This document shows, one piece after another, positions 46,784 to 56,048 of a DNA stretch of 64,000 nucleotides. A program made the position numbers and the translations under genes. Each line of letters starts with the position of its first letter. Within the stretch, counting starts at the first letter, position 1. The stretch is from Sutcliffiella tianshenii. Its GTDB lineage: Bacteria > Bacillota > Bacilli > Bacillales > Bacillaceae_I. The stretch lies in contig NZ_JAFBED010000001.1 in assembly GCF_016908565.1 (NCBI RefSeq), positions 558,001 to 622,000 of the forward strand, given 5' to 3'. The notes under the pieces are model-generated. The model was not told the DNA's origin. It did not search any database and worked only from the letters and a program-made list of their open reading frames with translations.

Positions 46784-47305
46784 TTAGTAATATGGCGATA
46801 TCATCAAATACACGATCACACCCGTCAAGCTTACATAGAGCCATAGGGGCATCGTCCAGCGTGCAATTTTGCGGTGTCGTTCCTTTTGCATGCTCCATCC
46901 CGTCGCCAGGGAATATAGTGCAAGGGGTACAATCACTACCGCCAGCACGATATGCGTCAGTAATATGAAGAAATAGATTGATCGAATGATCCCCTCTCCG
47001 CCAAACGGTGTCGACTCTGTAAGCGAATGATAAGTCACATAGGTGACCAAAAATAATGTGGTGGATGTAAATGCCGCTAAAATAAAACCGCGGTGTACCT
47101 TAATATTTTTCTTTAAAATCGCTATTAGCGCACAAACTAGGAATACAAAGGTAAAGCTGTTGAATATCGCGTTCATCATCGGCAGGAATGTCAGATTCAC
47201 ATGAGCCAGCCCTTCATATCGCGGAAGGAAAAACAGCAGCGCGACAAGTGCATTGACCAAAATGGATATGCCGATGATCCACGGCAGGAAATTTCTCTTT
47301 TTCAT
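46784..47305 (-). CDS. DUF420 membrane protein (CtaM/YozB-like)
   Basis: 173 residues with five hydrophobic spans. FLPMMNAIFNSFTFVFLVCA, KKNIKVHRGFILAAFTSTTL and IVLAVVIVPLALYSLATGW carry the conserved His and Asn residues of DUF420. The Staphylococcus aureus member CtaM is required for aa3-type cytochrome oxidase maturation, so a role in oxidase assembly is plausible, although no cta genes lie nearby. AAAGGAGACAACC precedes the ATG; ywdI follows 13 bp later. Confidence 0.85.
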   Translation of the reverse strand: MKKRNFLPWIIGISILVNALVALLFFLPRYEGLAHVNLTFLPMMNAIFNSFTFVFLVCALIAILKKNIKVHRGFILAAFTSTTLFLVTYVTYHSLTESTPFGGEGIIRSIYFFILLTHIVLAVVIVPLALYSLATGWSMQKERHRKIARWTMPLWLYVSLTGVIVYLMISPYY

Positions 47306-47343
47306 GGTTGTCTCCTTTTACAGGCTCTTTAAAAATAAAGCCT

Positions 47344-47550
47344 TTATATGTAATAGCCTTTTTGGGCAGGTTCTTTTGTTGAAGCCTTTTTTTCAAATTT
47401 CATACAAGGGCTTCCTGATGAACGGAAGACGGCCAAGGAAGGCAACTGATTGGTTTTGAACCCGAATGCACGGCAGCCTTTTGGAAACTTCGCATCCCAG
47501 GTGACATAGTAATGTCTGCATTTCAAACAATCAATCCGCTTCTGTTCCAT
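47344..47550 (-). CDS. Small four-cysteine protein, putative metal-binding
   Basis: 68 residues: CLKCRHYYVTWDAKFPKGCR near 8-27 and SSGSPCMKFEKK near 45-56, giving a C-x2-C-x15-C-x22-C set that could hold zinc. Widespread short proteins of this pattern are known without assigned function; some databases mislabel them. AAAGGG lies 9 nt before the ATG. Directly upstream of the DUF420 gene (38 bp). Confidence 0.78.
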   Translation of the reverse strand: MEQKRIDCLKCRHYYVTWDAKFPKGCRAFGFKTNQLPSLAVFRSSGSPCMKFEKKASTKEPAQKGYYI

Positions 47551-47670
47551 CCCTTCACACCCTTTCCCCCATTATGCTCCATTTTACCATTCTTTAAGTG
47601 CGCATCCTATGAATAACCTGTGACGAATGCGGTACATTGTCATAAAAAGATCGTGTCTGGGTTTAAGACC

Positions 47671-47859
47671 GCTGGTGATTTCCGCACTAGGCTGCGCTTT
47701 CCGCGGGGCGATGCTGGAGCCTCCTCGGGCTTCGCCCTGTGGGGTCTCCAGCCTACCGCTTCCTTCCCGCAGGACAAGGAAGGCTTCGGAAGCGATACAT
47801 CGCACGCAGAAAATGCTCGCATTTTCAAGGAGTCTACGCCTATTGCTCCAATCACCAGC
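47671..47859 (+). repeat. GC-rich intergenic repeat, copy 3 (expanded)
   Basis: Same ends as copy 1 (GCTGGTGATT / AATCACCAGC) and the same core, but about 57 bp longer owing to an insert after CCGCAGGA (near 47772-47828) that carries its own GAAGGCTTC and GCGA/TCGC pairs. 189 bp in all. Confidence 0.85.
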
Positions 47860-47954
47860 TGGCATACACTTTGAATTTTAGACGTACAAGGGTGACAGAG
47901 TTCAATGTCTTTCGCCTTTGCGTATTAACATATATCACGTTGAAAAGGTCTAGG

Positions 47955-48280
47955 TCTTCATCCGGGTTGATGAAGACCTTTTCTCTATACAACGGCCGGT
48001 GTTTTGGTCTTCATCTCGCTTATGAAGACCTTTTCTCTACACAATGGCCGGCGTTTTGGTCTTCATCCCTCTTTTGAAGGCCTTTTCTATTCACAATGGC
48101 CTGCATTTTGGCCTTCATCCGGCTTATGAAGACCTTTTCTCTACACAATGGCCTGCATTTTGGTCTTCATCCCGCTTATGAAGACCTTTTCTCTACACGA
48201 CGGCCCGCGTTTTGGTCTTCATCCCGCTTATGAAAACCTTTTCTCTACACAATGGCCGGCGTTTTGGTCTTAATCTGGCT
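47955..48280. repeat. Hairpin tandem array L4 (7 units of 52-53 bp)
   Basis: TCTTCATC or a variant begins at 47956, 48009, 48061, 48113, 48165, 48217 and 48269: steps of 53, 52, 52, 52, 52 and 52. Units read GGTCTTCAT, CCCGCTT loop, ATGAAGACC, TTTTCTC, then about 25 bp with ACACAATGGCC. On the plus strand each unit looks like a small intrinsic terminator. It lies between GC-rich repeat copies 3 and 4. Confidence 0.93.
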
Positions 48281-48313
48281 TTTTATATGACCAACATTAT
48301 TAATTCCACTCTC

Positions 48314-48445
48314 CCCTGTTGTTTGTAGTGCAAGGCATGAGACTCCTGCGGGAAAATAGCGGTTGACTTGAGACCCCGCAGCAAGCCGAGGAGGCTCAAG
48401 CATCGCCCCGCGGAAAGCGAATGCCTGGAACGGAAATCAACAGGG
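48314..48445 (-). repeat. GC-rich intergenic repeat, copy 4
   Basis: 132 bp, opposite orientation. Ends CCCTGTTGTTTG / GAAATCAACAGGG are the copy 2 subtype; the core GAGACTCCTGCGGG, GAGACCCCGCAG, CCGAGGAGGCTC, CGCCCCGCGGAAAGCG is the reverse complement of the others. Confidence 0.85.
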
Positions 48446-48491
48446 TGTTTGATGAGGATACTTTATTCTAAATTGATCTTCAAACATAAAA

Positions 48492-48519
48492 AAACCTGTG
48501 ACAATTTCATCACAGGTTT
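48492..48519 (-). terminator. Chemoreceptor gene terminator
   Basis: AAACCTGTGA / TCACAGGTTT, perfect 10-bp stem, 8-nt loop, then TTTTTATG on the minus strand; 5 bp past the stop. Confidence 0.9.
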
Positions 48520-48524
48520 CTTAG

Positions 48525-50222
48525 TCAGCGGTTGTTTATGGATTCGATGGTTGAGGCTAGGTCTTCTGCTGTTTCTTTGACGACATCCACGGTTTCTTTC
48601 ATGCTGTTGGAGACGGCCACCTGGTGGTCTGCCGCATTTACCACTTCCCCCATCTGCTGCGTCAATTCCGAGGAGGAAGTCACTAGGTCATTGACGGAGT
48701 TCACGATATCATTCACCCCAAGGCTGATTTCCTCCATCGCTGCTGTAATATGCGTGCCCTGCTCCAAAAGGGTACCGCTATTGGCAGCGATATCCTGAAA
48801 CAGCTGTGCCGAAGCGGCGTTCTGGTCATTAGTCTTATCAATCGTCTCCTTGAAGGTTTCGAACTCGACCAGCACAGAGTTGGCATCCTCCTGGATACGT
48901 CCGGTGATGAGGTTGATTTCTTTGGAAAAGAGATCTGTCTGGGAGGAGAGCTTGCGTATTTCCTCTGCCACCACTGCAAATCCTTTTCCTGCCTCCCCGG
49001 CCCTTGCCGCTTCGATGGAAGCATTCAGGGCCAGTAGATTTGTTTGTGTCGTGATTTCGTTTATTCCTTTTAAAAAGCTCTGTGCTTCATCAATGCTCGT
49101 CTTGATCTGTGAAAAACGGCTGACGATGGACTCTGTCTCCTTGGAGGAATGGTGCATCGTCTCAAACATCGCCTTTACGGATTGGGCTCCCTTTTTCGAA
49201 AGTGTTTCCATATTTTCGAGGTTCCGCTTCATTTCATCGACAATGCTGTAAATTTCCTGTGTGCTGGCAGAGGCCTGCTCAGTAACCGATGATATGGCGG
49301 CTGTCCCTTCATATTGCATGGCCACTTTTTCTGTCACCTGTTCGGATTTCGATTTTATCAGAGCTGATTTATCAAGGTTCTGATCTGCCCCGATCAGTAG
49401 CTCCTGCATGACAACCTGCAGACGCTGATTGGCATCGAGACTTCCCTTCATGAGCTGATCGATGTTCTGGCCCATTTTCGTGAGCGCATGATTCACCTGG
49501 CCAAACTCATCTTTCCTTGCCGAACGCTTTGATGTGAATGTAAAATCCCCTTGCTGATATGCCCCGACACGTTCGAGCAACAGATTCACGCCCCTGTTAA
49601 AGGCTGTCCGGAAGGTAAGCAGGGAGAAAATCGGCACAATCACCACCACCAATAACGATAGCAATGTCCAAAATTCCGTCGAACCGACCTGTGCCTGTAT
49701 TTCCTGTCGATTCTCGTCATTGAACGTTTGAAGAAACTCCATTCCTGTCACATTTGCACGCTCCACCTGATTGCGTGCTTTTGCCAGCTCCTCTGAGGTC
49801 TGGATTCGCAGACGGTCCATGTTTGCTGCATTGGATACGTCACTTATCAGGAGATATTGTTTTGACAATGTTTCATGTGAAACGACAAAATACTGCTTTA
49901 ACTGTCCCAATTCTTCATATTCTTTAAAATAAGGCTCGAAATTTGCCAGCTTCTCTTCCGTTCCCAGGAGATTCTTCTCGATGCCCTCTACATGTTTTTT
50001 AGAATAGCCATTCGATACCACAAAATACATATCCGTCAATGTAGACTGATAGGATTGAACCAGCTCAAAATAGCGCTCATTCAGCTCTGTCAGCTCTTCC
50101 ATTTCATTTACACTTTTCTTCACCTGCATGCTGCTCATCCATATGACGATCGAAGCAGCCACCCCGATTGCCGCAAGTAAAACCGTCAAGACCAACAACC
50201 TTTTTCTCATACTCCCCATCAT
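48525..50222 (-). CDS. Methyl-accepting chemotaxis protein
   Basis: Transmembrane chemoreceptor, 565 residues. Span 1 about 8-30; an extracellular four-helix-type sensor region 31-180 (helical, many Glu/Gln, no Cache signature seen); span 2 about 183-205; HAMP about 206-260; and a long coiled-coil signalling domain with the hairpin tip [27 protein letters not shown] near 390-416. GGAGG lies 7 nt before the first ATG; a later Met (MRKRL) is an alternative. The upstream gene is a NaChBac-like channel on the same strand. A SigD-like promoter lies between them. Confidence 0.93.
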   Translation of the reverse strand: MMGSMRKRLLVLTVLLAAIGVAASIVIWMSSMQVKKSVNEMEELTELNERYFELVQSYQSTLTDMYFVVSNGYSKKHVEGIEKNLLGTEEKLANFEPYFKEYEELGQLKQYFVVSHETLSKQYLLISDVSNAANMDRLRIQTSEELAKARNQVERANVTGMEFLQTFNDENRQEIQAQVGSTEFWTLLSLLVVVIVPIFSLLTFRTAFNRGVNLLLERVGAYQQGDFTFTSKRSARKDEFGQVNHALTKMGQNIDQLMKGSLDANQRLQVVMQELLIGADQNLDKSALIKSKSEQVTEKVAMQYEGTAAISSVTEQASASTQEIYSIVDEMKRNLENMETLSKKGAQSVKAMFETMHHSSKETESIVSRFSQIKTSIDEAQSFLKGINEITTQTNLLALNASIEAARAGEAGKGFAVVAEEIRKLSSQTDLFSKEINLITGRIQEDANSVLVEFETFKETIDKTNDQNAASAQLFQDIAANSGTLLEQGTHITAAMEEISLGVNDIVNSVNDLVTSSSELTQQMGEVVNAADHQVAVSNSMKETVDVVKETAEDLASTIESINNR

Positions 50223-50321
50223 CCTTCCCCCTCCATCTCACAAAGCCACTCCCTATTGTGCATCCCGGTTCATGAAACCGTTTGCACAAAAGTTCAAAAA
50301 AACTTCTCTCTCTACTTATTT

Positions 50322-50348
50322 AATTCGGCAGAAAGTCCTACTTTATTA
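50322..50348 (-). promoter_or_regulatory. SigD-like promoter of the chemoreceptor gene
   Basis: Minus strand TAAT, 15 bp, GCCGAATT, against TAAA-N15-GCCGATAT. SigD drives motility and chemotaxis genes in B. subtilis. Confidence 0.45.
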
Positions 50349-50367
50349 AGTTAGTTTCATAAAAAAA

Positions 50368-50411
50368 AGCGATTTTCAACCAGGGGCCTGACCCCTTAAT
50401 CGAAAATCGCT
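50368..50411 (-). terminator. Channel gene terminator with a GGGGYCWGRCCCC element in its loop
   Basis: AGCGATTTTC / GAAAATCGCT, perfect 10-bp stem, followed by TTTTTTTTATG on the minus strand. The loop holds GGGGCCTGACCCC (50383-50395), itself self-complementary, so it is a hairpin within a hairpin. Confidence 0.8.
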
Positions 50412-50415
50412 ACTT

Positions 50416-51216
50416 TTATTTTTCTTTTTTCATCAACAGCAGCTTCAGTTCGTTGATTTCGTTAGTGATTTTTGCGAGTTCGTGCTTGCTTACTTCAATC
50501 TTGTCATCCTTTTGTTCTTCCTCTTTTGCCTCTTGGATGTTATTGAGGATTTCCCCGACAATCAGGTTAAGGACAATAAACGTGCCGACAAGGATAAAGG
50601 AGACAAAATAGATCCACGAGTATGGGCTCTCGGCAAAGATCGGTCGGAAGACGCCGCTTGCCCAGCTTTCCAGTGTGATGACCTGGAACAATGTCACAAG
50701 GGACAGGTGAAGCGAACCGAAGTATTCAGGCGAGATATTCCCAAAGAACATCACCCCGAGCACTGCATAGATATAAAACACCAGTCCAAGGAGCATCATG
50801 ATCGTCCCAAGCGACGGGATGGTTTTCAGAAACGCCGTGACAAGCCTTTGCAGGGACGGAATAACTGTCACCGCTCGGAGGACTCGCAGCACCCTGAGGA
50901 TACGCAATGCGGAAATGAAGTATGTTCCGCTAAATAGGAGCACCCCTGCAACGACCACAAAGTCGAAAATATTCCATTTACTATAGAAGAACTGATAGAA
51001 CTTCTTCTCCGCAAATATTCTTAATATGATCTCTATCGTAAAGAACCATAAAAAGAACACCTCGAATCCTTGAATGAGTCCCGGATAATCCTCCCTGAAA
51101 TGAGGATACGTCTCCACTCCGATCAAAATGGCATTCAAGAGGATGACAAACATGACTGCATTTACAAAATAACGGTGGCCGACCAGGTGCCGTAATTTCA
51201 ATTTCCAACTTTCCAT
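50416..51216 (-). CDS. NaChBac-type voltage-gated sodium channel
   Basis: Homotetrameric six-span cation channel, 266 residues. Voltage sensor S4 carries Arg105, 108, 111 and 114 (ALRILRVLRVLRAV); the pore filter is TLESWAS at 181-187 in FQVITLESWASGVFRPIF, the sodium-selective NaChBac signature. The cytoplasmic tail KEEEQKDDKIEVSKHELAK ends in a coiled coil, as in that family. Start is the ATG at 51216, 9 nt after AAGGGA; an ATG 18 bp earlier contains that ribosome site. In alkaliphilic B. pseudofirmus the homologue NaVBP supports motility, chemotaxis and pH homeostasis. Confidence 0.94.
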   Translation of the reverse strand: MESWKLKLRHLVGHRYFVNAVMFVILLNAILIGVETYPHFREDYPGLIQGFEVFFLWFFTIEIILRIFAEKKFYQFFYSKWNIFDFVVVAGVLLFSGTYFISALRILRVLRVLRAVTVIPSLQRLVTAFLKTIPSLGTIMMLLGLVFYIYAVLGVMFFGNISPEYFGSLHLSLVTLFQVITLESWASGVFRPIFAESPYSWIYFVSFILVGTFIVLNLIVGEILNNIQEAKEEEQKDDKIEVSKHELAKITNEINELKLLLMKKEK

Positions 51217-51245
51217 ATGTACTCTTCCCTTCATCTAACTGACCC

Positions 51246-51917
51246 CTATGGCGTTAATTGCCAATCTATTTCTTTTTCGCCCATTTCCTTTAATATCCCA
51301 TTCACTTTCGAAAAAGGCCTGCTGCCAAAAAAGCCCCTGTTTGCGGAAAAAGGACTCGGGTGAGGACTTTTTATCACATAGTGACGGCTATTGTTGATCA
51401 GCTTTTCTTTTTGCTCTGCATGCTTTCCCCATAATAGAAAGATGACAGGGCGGCTTCGCTCATTCAACTTACTGATCACAGCATCGGTAAACCGTTCCCA
51501 GCCCTTGCCCTTGTGGGAGTTGGGCTCCGATTCCCTGACAGTCAGCACCGTATTCAGCAGCAGCACACCTTCATCCGCCCATTCCATCAAGTAGCCATGG
51601 TTGGGTGTGGCAATCCCCAAGTCTGCCTGCAGCTCTTTATACATATTGCGCAAGGATGGCGGGATGGTCACCCCTTTTTGGACAGAAAAGCTCATTCCGT
51701 GGGCCTGTCCCCTTCCATGATACGGATCCTGGCCGATGATGACGACCTTTACATCCTCATAGCTTGTTGCCCCGAACGCACGAAATAAGTCCTCCCTCGG
51801 GGGGTATACTATTTTTGACTCGTATTCCTTATTTATAAATCGATTCAATTCATTATAATAATCTTTTTCCGATTCTTCCTTGAAAAGAGCGGACCAATTT
51901 TCACAGCTTATTTCCAT
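51246..51917 (-). CDS. ung: Uracil-DNA glycosylase
   Basis: Removes uracil from DNA, family 1. 223 residues from the ATG at 51917 ([15 protein letters not shown]), with GGAGTGG 7 nt upstream; this start matches B. subtilis Ung, and a longer frame upstream is not conserved. GQDPYHG at 62-68 contains the catalytic Asp64; HPSPFS near 186 contains the catalytic His; [12 protein letters not shown] binds uracil. The channel gene follows 29 bp after, so both may share a transcript. Confidence 0.96.
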   Translation of the reverse strand: MEISCENWSALFKEESEKDYYNELNRFINKEYESKIVYPPREDLFRAFGATSYEDVKVVIIGQDPYHGRGQAHGMSFSVQKGVTIPPSLRNMYKELQADLGIATPNHGYLMEWADEGVLLLNTVLTVRESEPNSHKGKGWERFTDAVISKLNERSRPVIFLLWGKHAEQKEKLINNSRHYVIKSPHPSPFSANRGFFGSRPFSKVNGILKEMGEKEIDWQLTP

Positions 51918-52152
51918 GGATACACCACTCCAATCTGTTACTGTTTCAATCTTTACTTTACCATAGTCGCTAGCTATTGGGTTAACATTTCCCATGAGCC
52001 AATCATTCCGGGAATATCGTCATGTTGTGGTATAGTGGTTTCGGAAAACATTGAATTGCGATGTCTTTTTATATAAAATAAAATACTTGGGTAGGTTATT
52101 TTTTAAATGTTCCATACTTATTTTAATAAATGTTACTTTTTTACATAATTGT

Positions 52153-52180
52153 TTGTCATGAATGAGTAAATTGTTGTAAC
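52153..52180 (+). promoter_or_regulatory. Putative zwf promoter
   Basis: TTGTCA, 16 bp, TGTAAC. An imperfect 18-bp palindrome (AATTGT ... ACAATT, 52170-52187) covers the -10 and could be an operator. The rest of the 308-bp ung-zwf gap is AT-rich with nothing else seen. Confidence 0.45.
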
Positions 52181-52225
52181 ACAATTCCATTTAGACTAGC
52201 TACTAAAAGTGAGGTTCTTACTGTG

Positions 52226-53701
52226 ATGACAAAAGAAAATCCAACAAGCTTAATCGTTATTTTCGGAGCAACCGGGGATCTGGCAAAACGTAAGCTTTAT
52301 CAATCCCTCTATCGCCTTTATAAAAATGGAAGCATCTCAAAGAACTTTGCGGTTGTCGGTGTGGCCCGCCGCCCCCTTACAAATGAGGATTTCCGGGCGA
52401 ATGTGGCAAAGTCGGTGAATGGCGCTGCGAGTGGAAATGCCGATGTTGAGGAGTTCAGCTCCCACTTTTACTACCAGCCGTTTGATGTGACAAGCAGCGA
52501 ATCTTATCAACAGCTTAAATCTCTATCAAGTTCATTGGACCAGGAGTATCAAACGAACGGAAACAGAATGTTCTACCTGGCCATGGCGCCTGAATTCTTT
52601 GGTACCATCGCCTCCAACCTGAAAGCTGAGGGCTTGACCGATACAACCGGCTTTAAACGCCTTGTCATCGAAAAGCCGTTTGGACACAGCCTGCCAACCG
52701 CAAAAGAATTGAACGAAGAGATCCGCGGGGCATTCCATGAGTCCGAGATCTATCGTATCGACCATTATCTAGGTAAGGAAATGGTGCAGAACATAGAAGT
52801 GATCCGTTTTGCCAATGCCCTTTTCGAACCGCTATGGAACAACCGATACATTTCCAATATCCAAATCACATCAAGTGAGGTGCTTGGAGTGGAAGATCGC
52901 GGACGCTATTACGAGAATTCCGGAGCCCTGCGCGATATGGTCCAGAACCATATGCTGCAGATGGTCGCACTGCTTGCGATGGAGCCGCCGATCAAGCTTA
53001 ACCCGGAGGAGATCCGGAGTGAAAAGGTCAAGGTGCTACGTGCACTTCGTCAGATCGACCAGTCAGAAGTGGATCAATATTTCGTACGCGGTCAATATAG
53101 CGCAGGAATGATCGAGGAAGAAAGGGTGCCAGGCTACCGCGAGGAAAATTCCGTGGACCCTGCTTCCAACACTGAAACATATGTGGCAGGAAAGCTTGTC
53201 ATCGACAACTTCCGCTGGGCAGGCGTTCCGATCTATATCCGTACAGGGAAAAGAATGTCCTCCAAGTCGACCAAGGTTGTCGTACAGTTCAAGGACATCC
53301 CGATGAACCTTTACTATAACCGCGGTGAAAAAGTCGATCCTAACCTGCTTGTCATCCACATTCAGCCGGATGAAGGCATCACCCTGCACTTGAATGCGAA
53401 GAAATCGGGTAAGGATATAACAACCACCCCGATCAAGCTCGACTATAGCAACAATTGCATCGATGGCATCAACACACCGGAAGCTTATGAGCGACTGATT
53501 TTCGATGCCATGCGCGGAGATATGACCAACTTCACCCACTGGGATGAGGTGGCTCTTTCCTGGAGCTTCATCGATCAAGTATCCAAGGCATGGGAAAGCA
53601 CTACAGCAGAAGACTTCCCGAACTACGAAGCAGGATCAGTCGGGCCAAAGAAGGCGGACGAGCTGCTGAAGAGGGACGGATTCCATTGGTGGAATGTCTA
53701 A
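52226..53701 (+). CDS. zwf: Glucose-6-phosphate dehydrogenase
   Basis: First step of the oxidative pentose-phosphate pathway; makes NADPH. 491 residues. Rossmann motif FGATGDLAKRKLYQSLYRLY near 12-31 and the active-site RIDHYLGKEMVQN near 175-187 (His base, Lys for substrate phosphate). The ATG at 52226 follows GAGGT by 10 nt; a GTG directly before it is an alternative. The next enzyme of the pathway, gndA, is convergent 0.8 kb downstream. Confidence 0.97.
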   Translation: MTKENPTSLIVIFGATGDLAKRKLYQSLYRLYKNGSISKNFAVVGVARRPLTNEDFRANVAKSVNGAASGNADVEEFSSHFYYQPFDVTSSESYQQLKSLSSSLDQEYQTNGNRMFYLAMAPEFFGTIASNLKAEGLTDTTGFKRLVIEKPFGHSLPTAKELNEEIRGAFHESEIYRIDHYLGKEMVQNIEVIRFANALFEPLWNNRYISNIQITSSEVLGVEDRGRYYENSGALRDMVQNHMLQMVALLAMEPPIKLNPEEIRSEKVKVLRALRQIDQSEVDQYFVRGQYSAGMIEEERVPGYREENSVDPASNTETYVAGKLVIDNFRWAGVPIYIRTGKRMSSKSTKVVVQFKDIPMNLYYNRGEKVDPNLLVIHIQPDEGITLHLNAKKSGKDITTTPIKLDYSNNCIDGINTPEAYERLIFDAMRGDMTNFTHWDEVALSWSFIDQVSKAWESTTAEDFPNYEAGSVGPKKADELLKRDGFHWWNV

Positions 53702-53746
53702 GGTATTAATATTGTCAGAAAGCCCATTTTGAGAGGAGTTTTTCAC

Positions 53747-54361
53747 ATGAAAGTATATGATGTATCTTCACCGATTTTTACAGGAATGCCTGTTTATAAA
53801 AACAAGCCTGAAAAGCAGCCGGCATTGACAACGAATACGAACGGCTATGTAACGGAAACACGCCTGGAGCTTGACGTACACACAGGGACTCACGTGGATG
53901 CACCGCTTCATATGATCGTGGACGGCGAAACGATCGAGACCTTGCCTCTTGAAAGACTGGTAGGTCCTTGTAAGGTATTCGATTTGACTACTGTGGAAGA
54001 CCGCATCAAAAAAGAAGATATCCTCCACCTTGATATCCAGAAGGACGACTTCATCCTGTTTAAGACGAAAAACTCTTTCGACGAAGAGTTCAATTTCGAC
54101 TTTGTATTCGTGGCAGAGGATGCTGCGCACTACTTGGCGGAAATCGGAATCAGCGGAGTGGCAGTTGATGCACTTGGAATCGAGCGCAGCCAGGAGGGTC
54201 ACCCGACACACAAGACCCTTTTCAACAACAACGTCATCATCATTGAAGGATTGCGCTTAAAAGATATCGAGGAAGGCAGCTACATCATGGTAGCGGCTCC
54301 TTTGAAGCTTTCTGGCGTAGATGCTTCGCCTGCTCGAATCGTACTATTGGATATGAACTGA
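53747..54361 (+). CDS. Cyclase family metal-dependent hydrolase (KynB-like)
   Basis: 204 residues of the family that includes kynurenine formamidase. The metal site is HTGTHVDAPLHMI near 46-58 (H-x3-H-x-D-x3-H), preceded by the usual DVSSPIFTGMPVY opening. GAGGAG lies 8 nt before the ATG. 45 bp after zwf on the same strand, so probably co-transcribed; no tryptophan-degradation genes are near. Substrate unknown; a role in clearing a reactive lactone or formyl compound is speculation. Confidence 0.88.
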   Translation: MKVYDVSSPIFTGMPVYKNKPEKQPALTTNTNGYVTETRLELDVHTGTHVDAPLHMIVDGETIETLPLERLVGPCKVFDLTTVEDRIKKEDILHLDIQKDDFILFKTKNSFDEEFNFDFVFVAEDAAHYLAEIGISGVAVDALGIERSQEGHPTHKTLFNNNVIIIEGLRLKDIEEGSYIMVAAPLKLSGVDASPARIVLLDMN

Positions 54362-54370
54362 TAAAGAAAG

Positions 54371-54420
54371 TGTCACGATGCTTACCCCATTCCAAGGGGC
54401 AGGCACCGTGGCATTTTTTT
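54371..54420 (+). terminator. Terminator of zwf and the cyclase gene
   Basis: TGTCACGATGCTTACCCC pairs imperfectly with GGGGCAGGCACCGTGGCA over a 7-nt loop, then seven T. Confidence 0.8.
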
Positions 54421-54432
54421 GTACTGTAACAC

Positions 54433-54487
54433 GTAAAAAAAGCCAATCCCCAAAGCAGCACCTGCTGCCCCGGAATTGGCTTTTTTA
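54433..54487 (-). terminator. gndA terminator
   Basis: AAAAAGCCAAT / ATTGGCTTTTT with a 26-nt partly paired loop (GCAG/CTGC); T-run on both strands. Confidence 0.8.
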
Positions 54488-54494
54488 AATTATA

Positions 54495-55907
54495 TTATTT
54501 AGACATCCATTCTGTATGGAAGATGCCTTCTTTATCTGTACGTTGGTATGTGTGTGCACCGAAATAGTCGCGCTGTGCCTGGATCAGGTTGGCAGGCAAA
54601 GTCTCGGAGCGGTAGCTGTCGTAGTATGCCAATGCGCTTGAGAATGATGGCACAGGTACGCCGTGCTGGATTGCGACACCAAGGATTTCACGCAGGCCGC
54701 CCTGGTAGCTTTCCACGATCTCCTTGAAGTAAGGGTCCAACAATAGGTTCGCTAGCCCTGCTTCACGGTCATATGCTTCCTTGATTTTTTGCAGGAATTG
54801 GGCACGGATGATGCAGCCGCCACGGAAGATCATTGCAATCTCACCGTACTTCAGATCCCATCCATATTCTTCGGATGCCGCACGTAATTGCGCGAAACCT
54901 TGTGCGTAGGAACAGATTTTGCTCATGTATAATGCCTTGCGAACGGACTCGATGAACGCTTCCTTGTCACCGTTGAAGGTTACCCCTTCCGGTCCGCGAA
55001 GCATGCCGCTCGCTTTCACGCGCTCGTCTTTCATTGCGGAAATGAAACGTGCGAATACGGATTCAGTGATGATCGGAAGCGGAACACCAAGGTCCAATGC
55101 GCTTTTGCTTGTCCATTTTCCTGTACCTTTTTGGCCGGCAGTGTCGAGGATGACATCCACAAGCGGTTTGCCTGTTTCATCGTCCACTTTTGTGAAGATA
55201 TCTGCAGTGATTTCGATCAGGTAGCTGTCGAGCTCTCCCTTGTTCCACTCGGCAAATACTTCATGAAGCTCTTGAGCCGACAATCCAAGGACATTTTTCA
55301 AAAGGAAATACGCCTCACTGATCAGCTGCATGTCGCCGTACTCGATTCCGTTATGCACCATTTTCACATAATGTCCGGCTCCGTCCGGACCGATGTATGT
55401 GCAGCAAGCATCGCCTTCCACTTTTGCGGAGATGCTTTTTAAGATGTCCTCTACAAGGTCATACGCTTCTTTTTGGCCTCCAGGCATGATGGAAGGACCT
55501 TTTAATGCTCCCTCTTCCCCGCCAGATACGCCTGTTCCGATGAAGTGAAGCCCAAGCTCTGCCAATTCCTTGTTACGGCGGATCGTGTCCGTGTAAAGCG
55601 TGTTCCCGCCATCGATCAGGATATCTCCTTTATCAAGGTGAGGCTTCAAGGATTCGATCGTTGCGTCTGTCGGTCCGCCTGCTTTTACCATCAGTAAAAT
55701 TTTGCGAGGGGATTCCAGTGACTGGACGAACTCCTCGATGCTATATGTACCTTTGAAATTTCTGCCTTCCGTTTCTTGCATGAATTCTTCTGTTTTTCCA
55801 GCTGAACGGTTGAATACAGAAACGGAATAGCCTCTGCTTTCGATATTCATTGCGAGGTTTTTCCCCATGACCGCAAGCCCGATTACACCAATTTGTTGCT
55901 TTGCCAT
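54495..55907 (-). CDS. gndA: 6-phosphogluconate dehydrogenase (NADP, decarboxylating)
   Basis: Third step of the oxidative pentose-phosphate pathway, giving ribulose-5-phosphate, CO2 and NADPH. 470 residues. N-terminal [17 protein letters not shown] (10-26), [18 protein letters not shown] near 127-144, catalytic Lys/Glu region [19 protein letters not shown] near 180, and the C-terminal tail [12 protein letters not shown]. Matches B. subtilis GndA rather than the shorter GntZ-type. A cre site lies 116 bp upstream. Confidence 0.97.
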   Translation of the reverse strand: MAKQQIGVIGLAVMGKNLAMNIESRGYSVSVFNRSAGKTEEFMQETEGRNFKGTYSIEEFVQSLESPRKILLMVKAGGPTDATIESLKPHLDKGDILIDGGNTLYTDTIRRNKELAELGLHFIGTGVSGGEEGALKGPSIMPGGQKEAYDLVEDILKSISAKVEGDACCTYIGPDGAGHYVKMVHNGIEYGDMQLISEAYFLLKNVLGLSAQELHEVFAEWNKGELDSYLIEITADIFTKVDDETGKPLVDVILDTAGQKGTGKWTSKSALDLGVPLPIITESVFARFISAMKDERVKASGMLRGPEGVTFNGDKEAFIESVRKALYMSKICSYAQGFAQLRAASEEYGWDLKYGEIAMIFRGGCIIRAQFLQKIKEAYDREAGLANLLLDPYFKEIVESYQGGLREILGVAIQHGVPVPSFSSALAYYDSYRSETLPANLIQAQRDYFGAHTYQRTDKEGIFHTEWMSK

Positions 55908-56022
55908 TTTATAAAAACTTCCCTTCTACAAGGTAATTGGTTTCGCGATAGTCCGAATTGAAAATACCATAAAAAGCCTGATGGAATCAAGCTTTAAACC
56001 CATTATAACCTATCTTCCGAGA

Positions 56023-56036
56023 TGCGAACGCTTACA
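56023..56036. promoter_or_regulatory. Putative cre (CcpA) site upstream of gndA
   Basis: TGCGAACGCTTACA matches WTGNNARCGNWWWCAW at 15 of 16 positions. It lies between the DUF1836 stop and gndA. Confidence 0.5.
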
Positions 56037-56048
56037 CACGAATATTCT

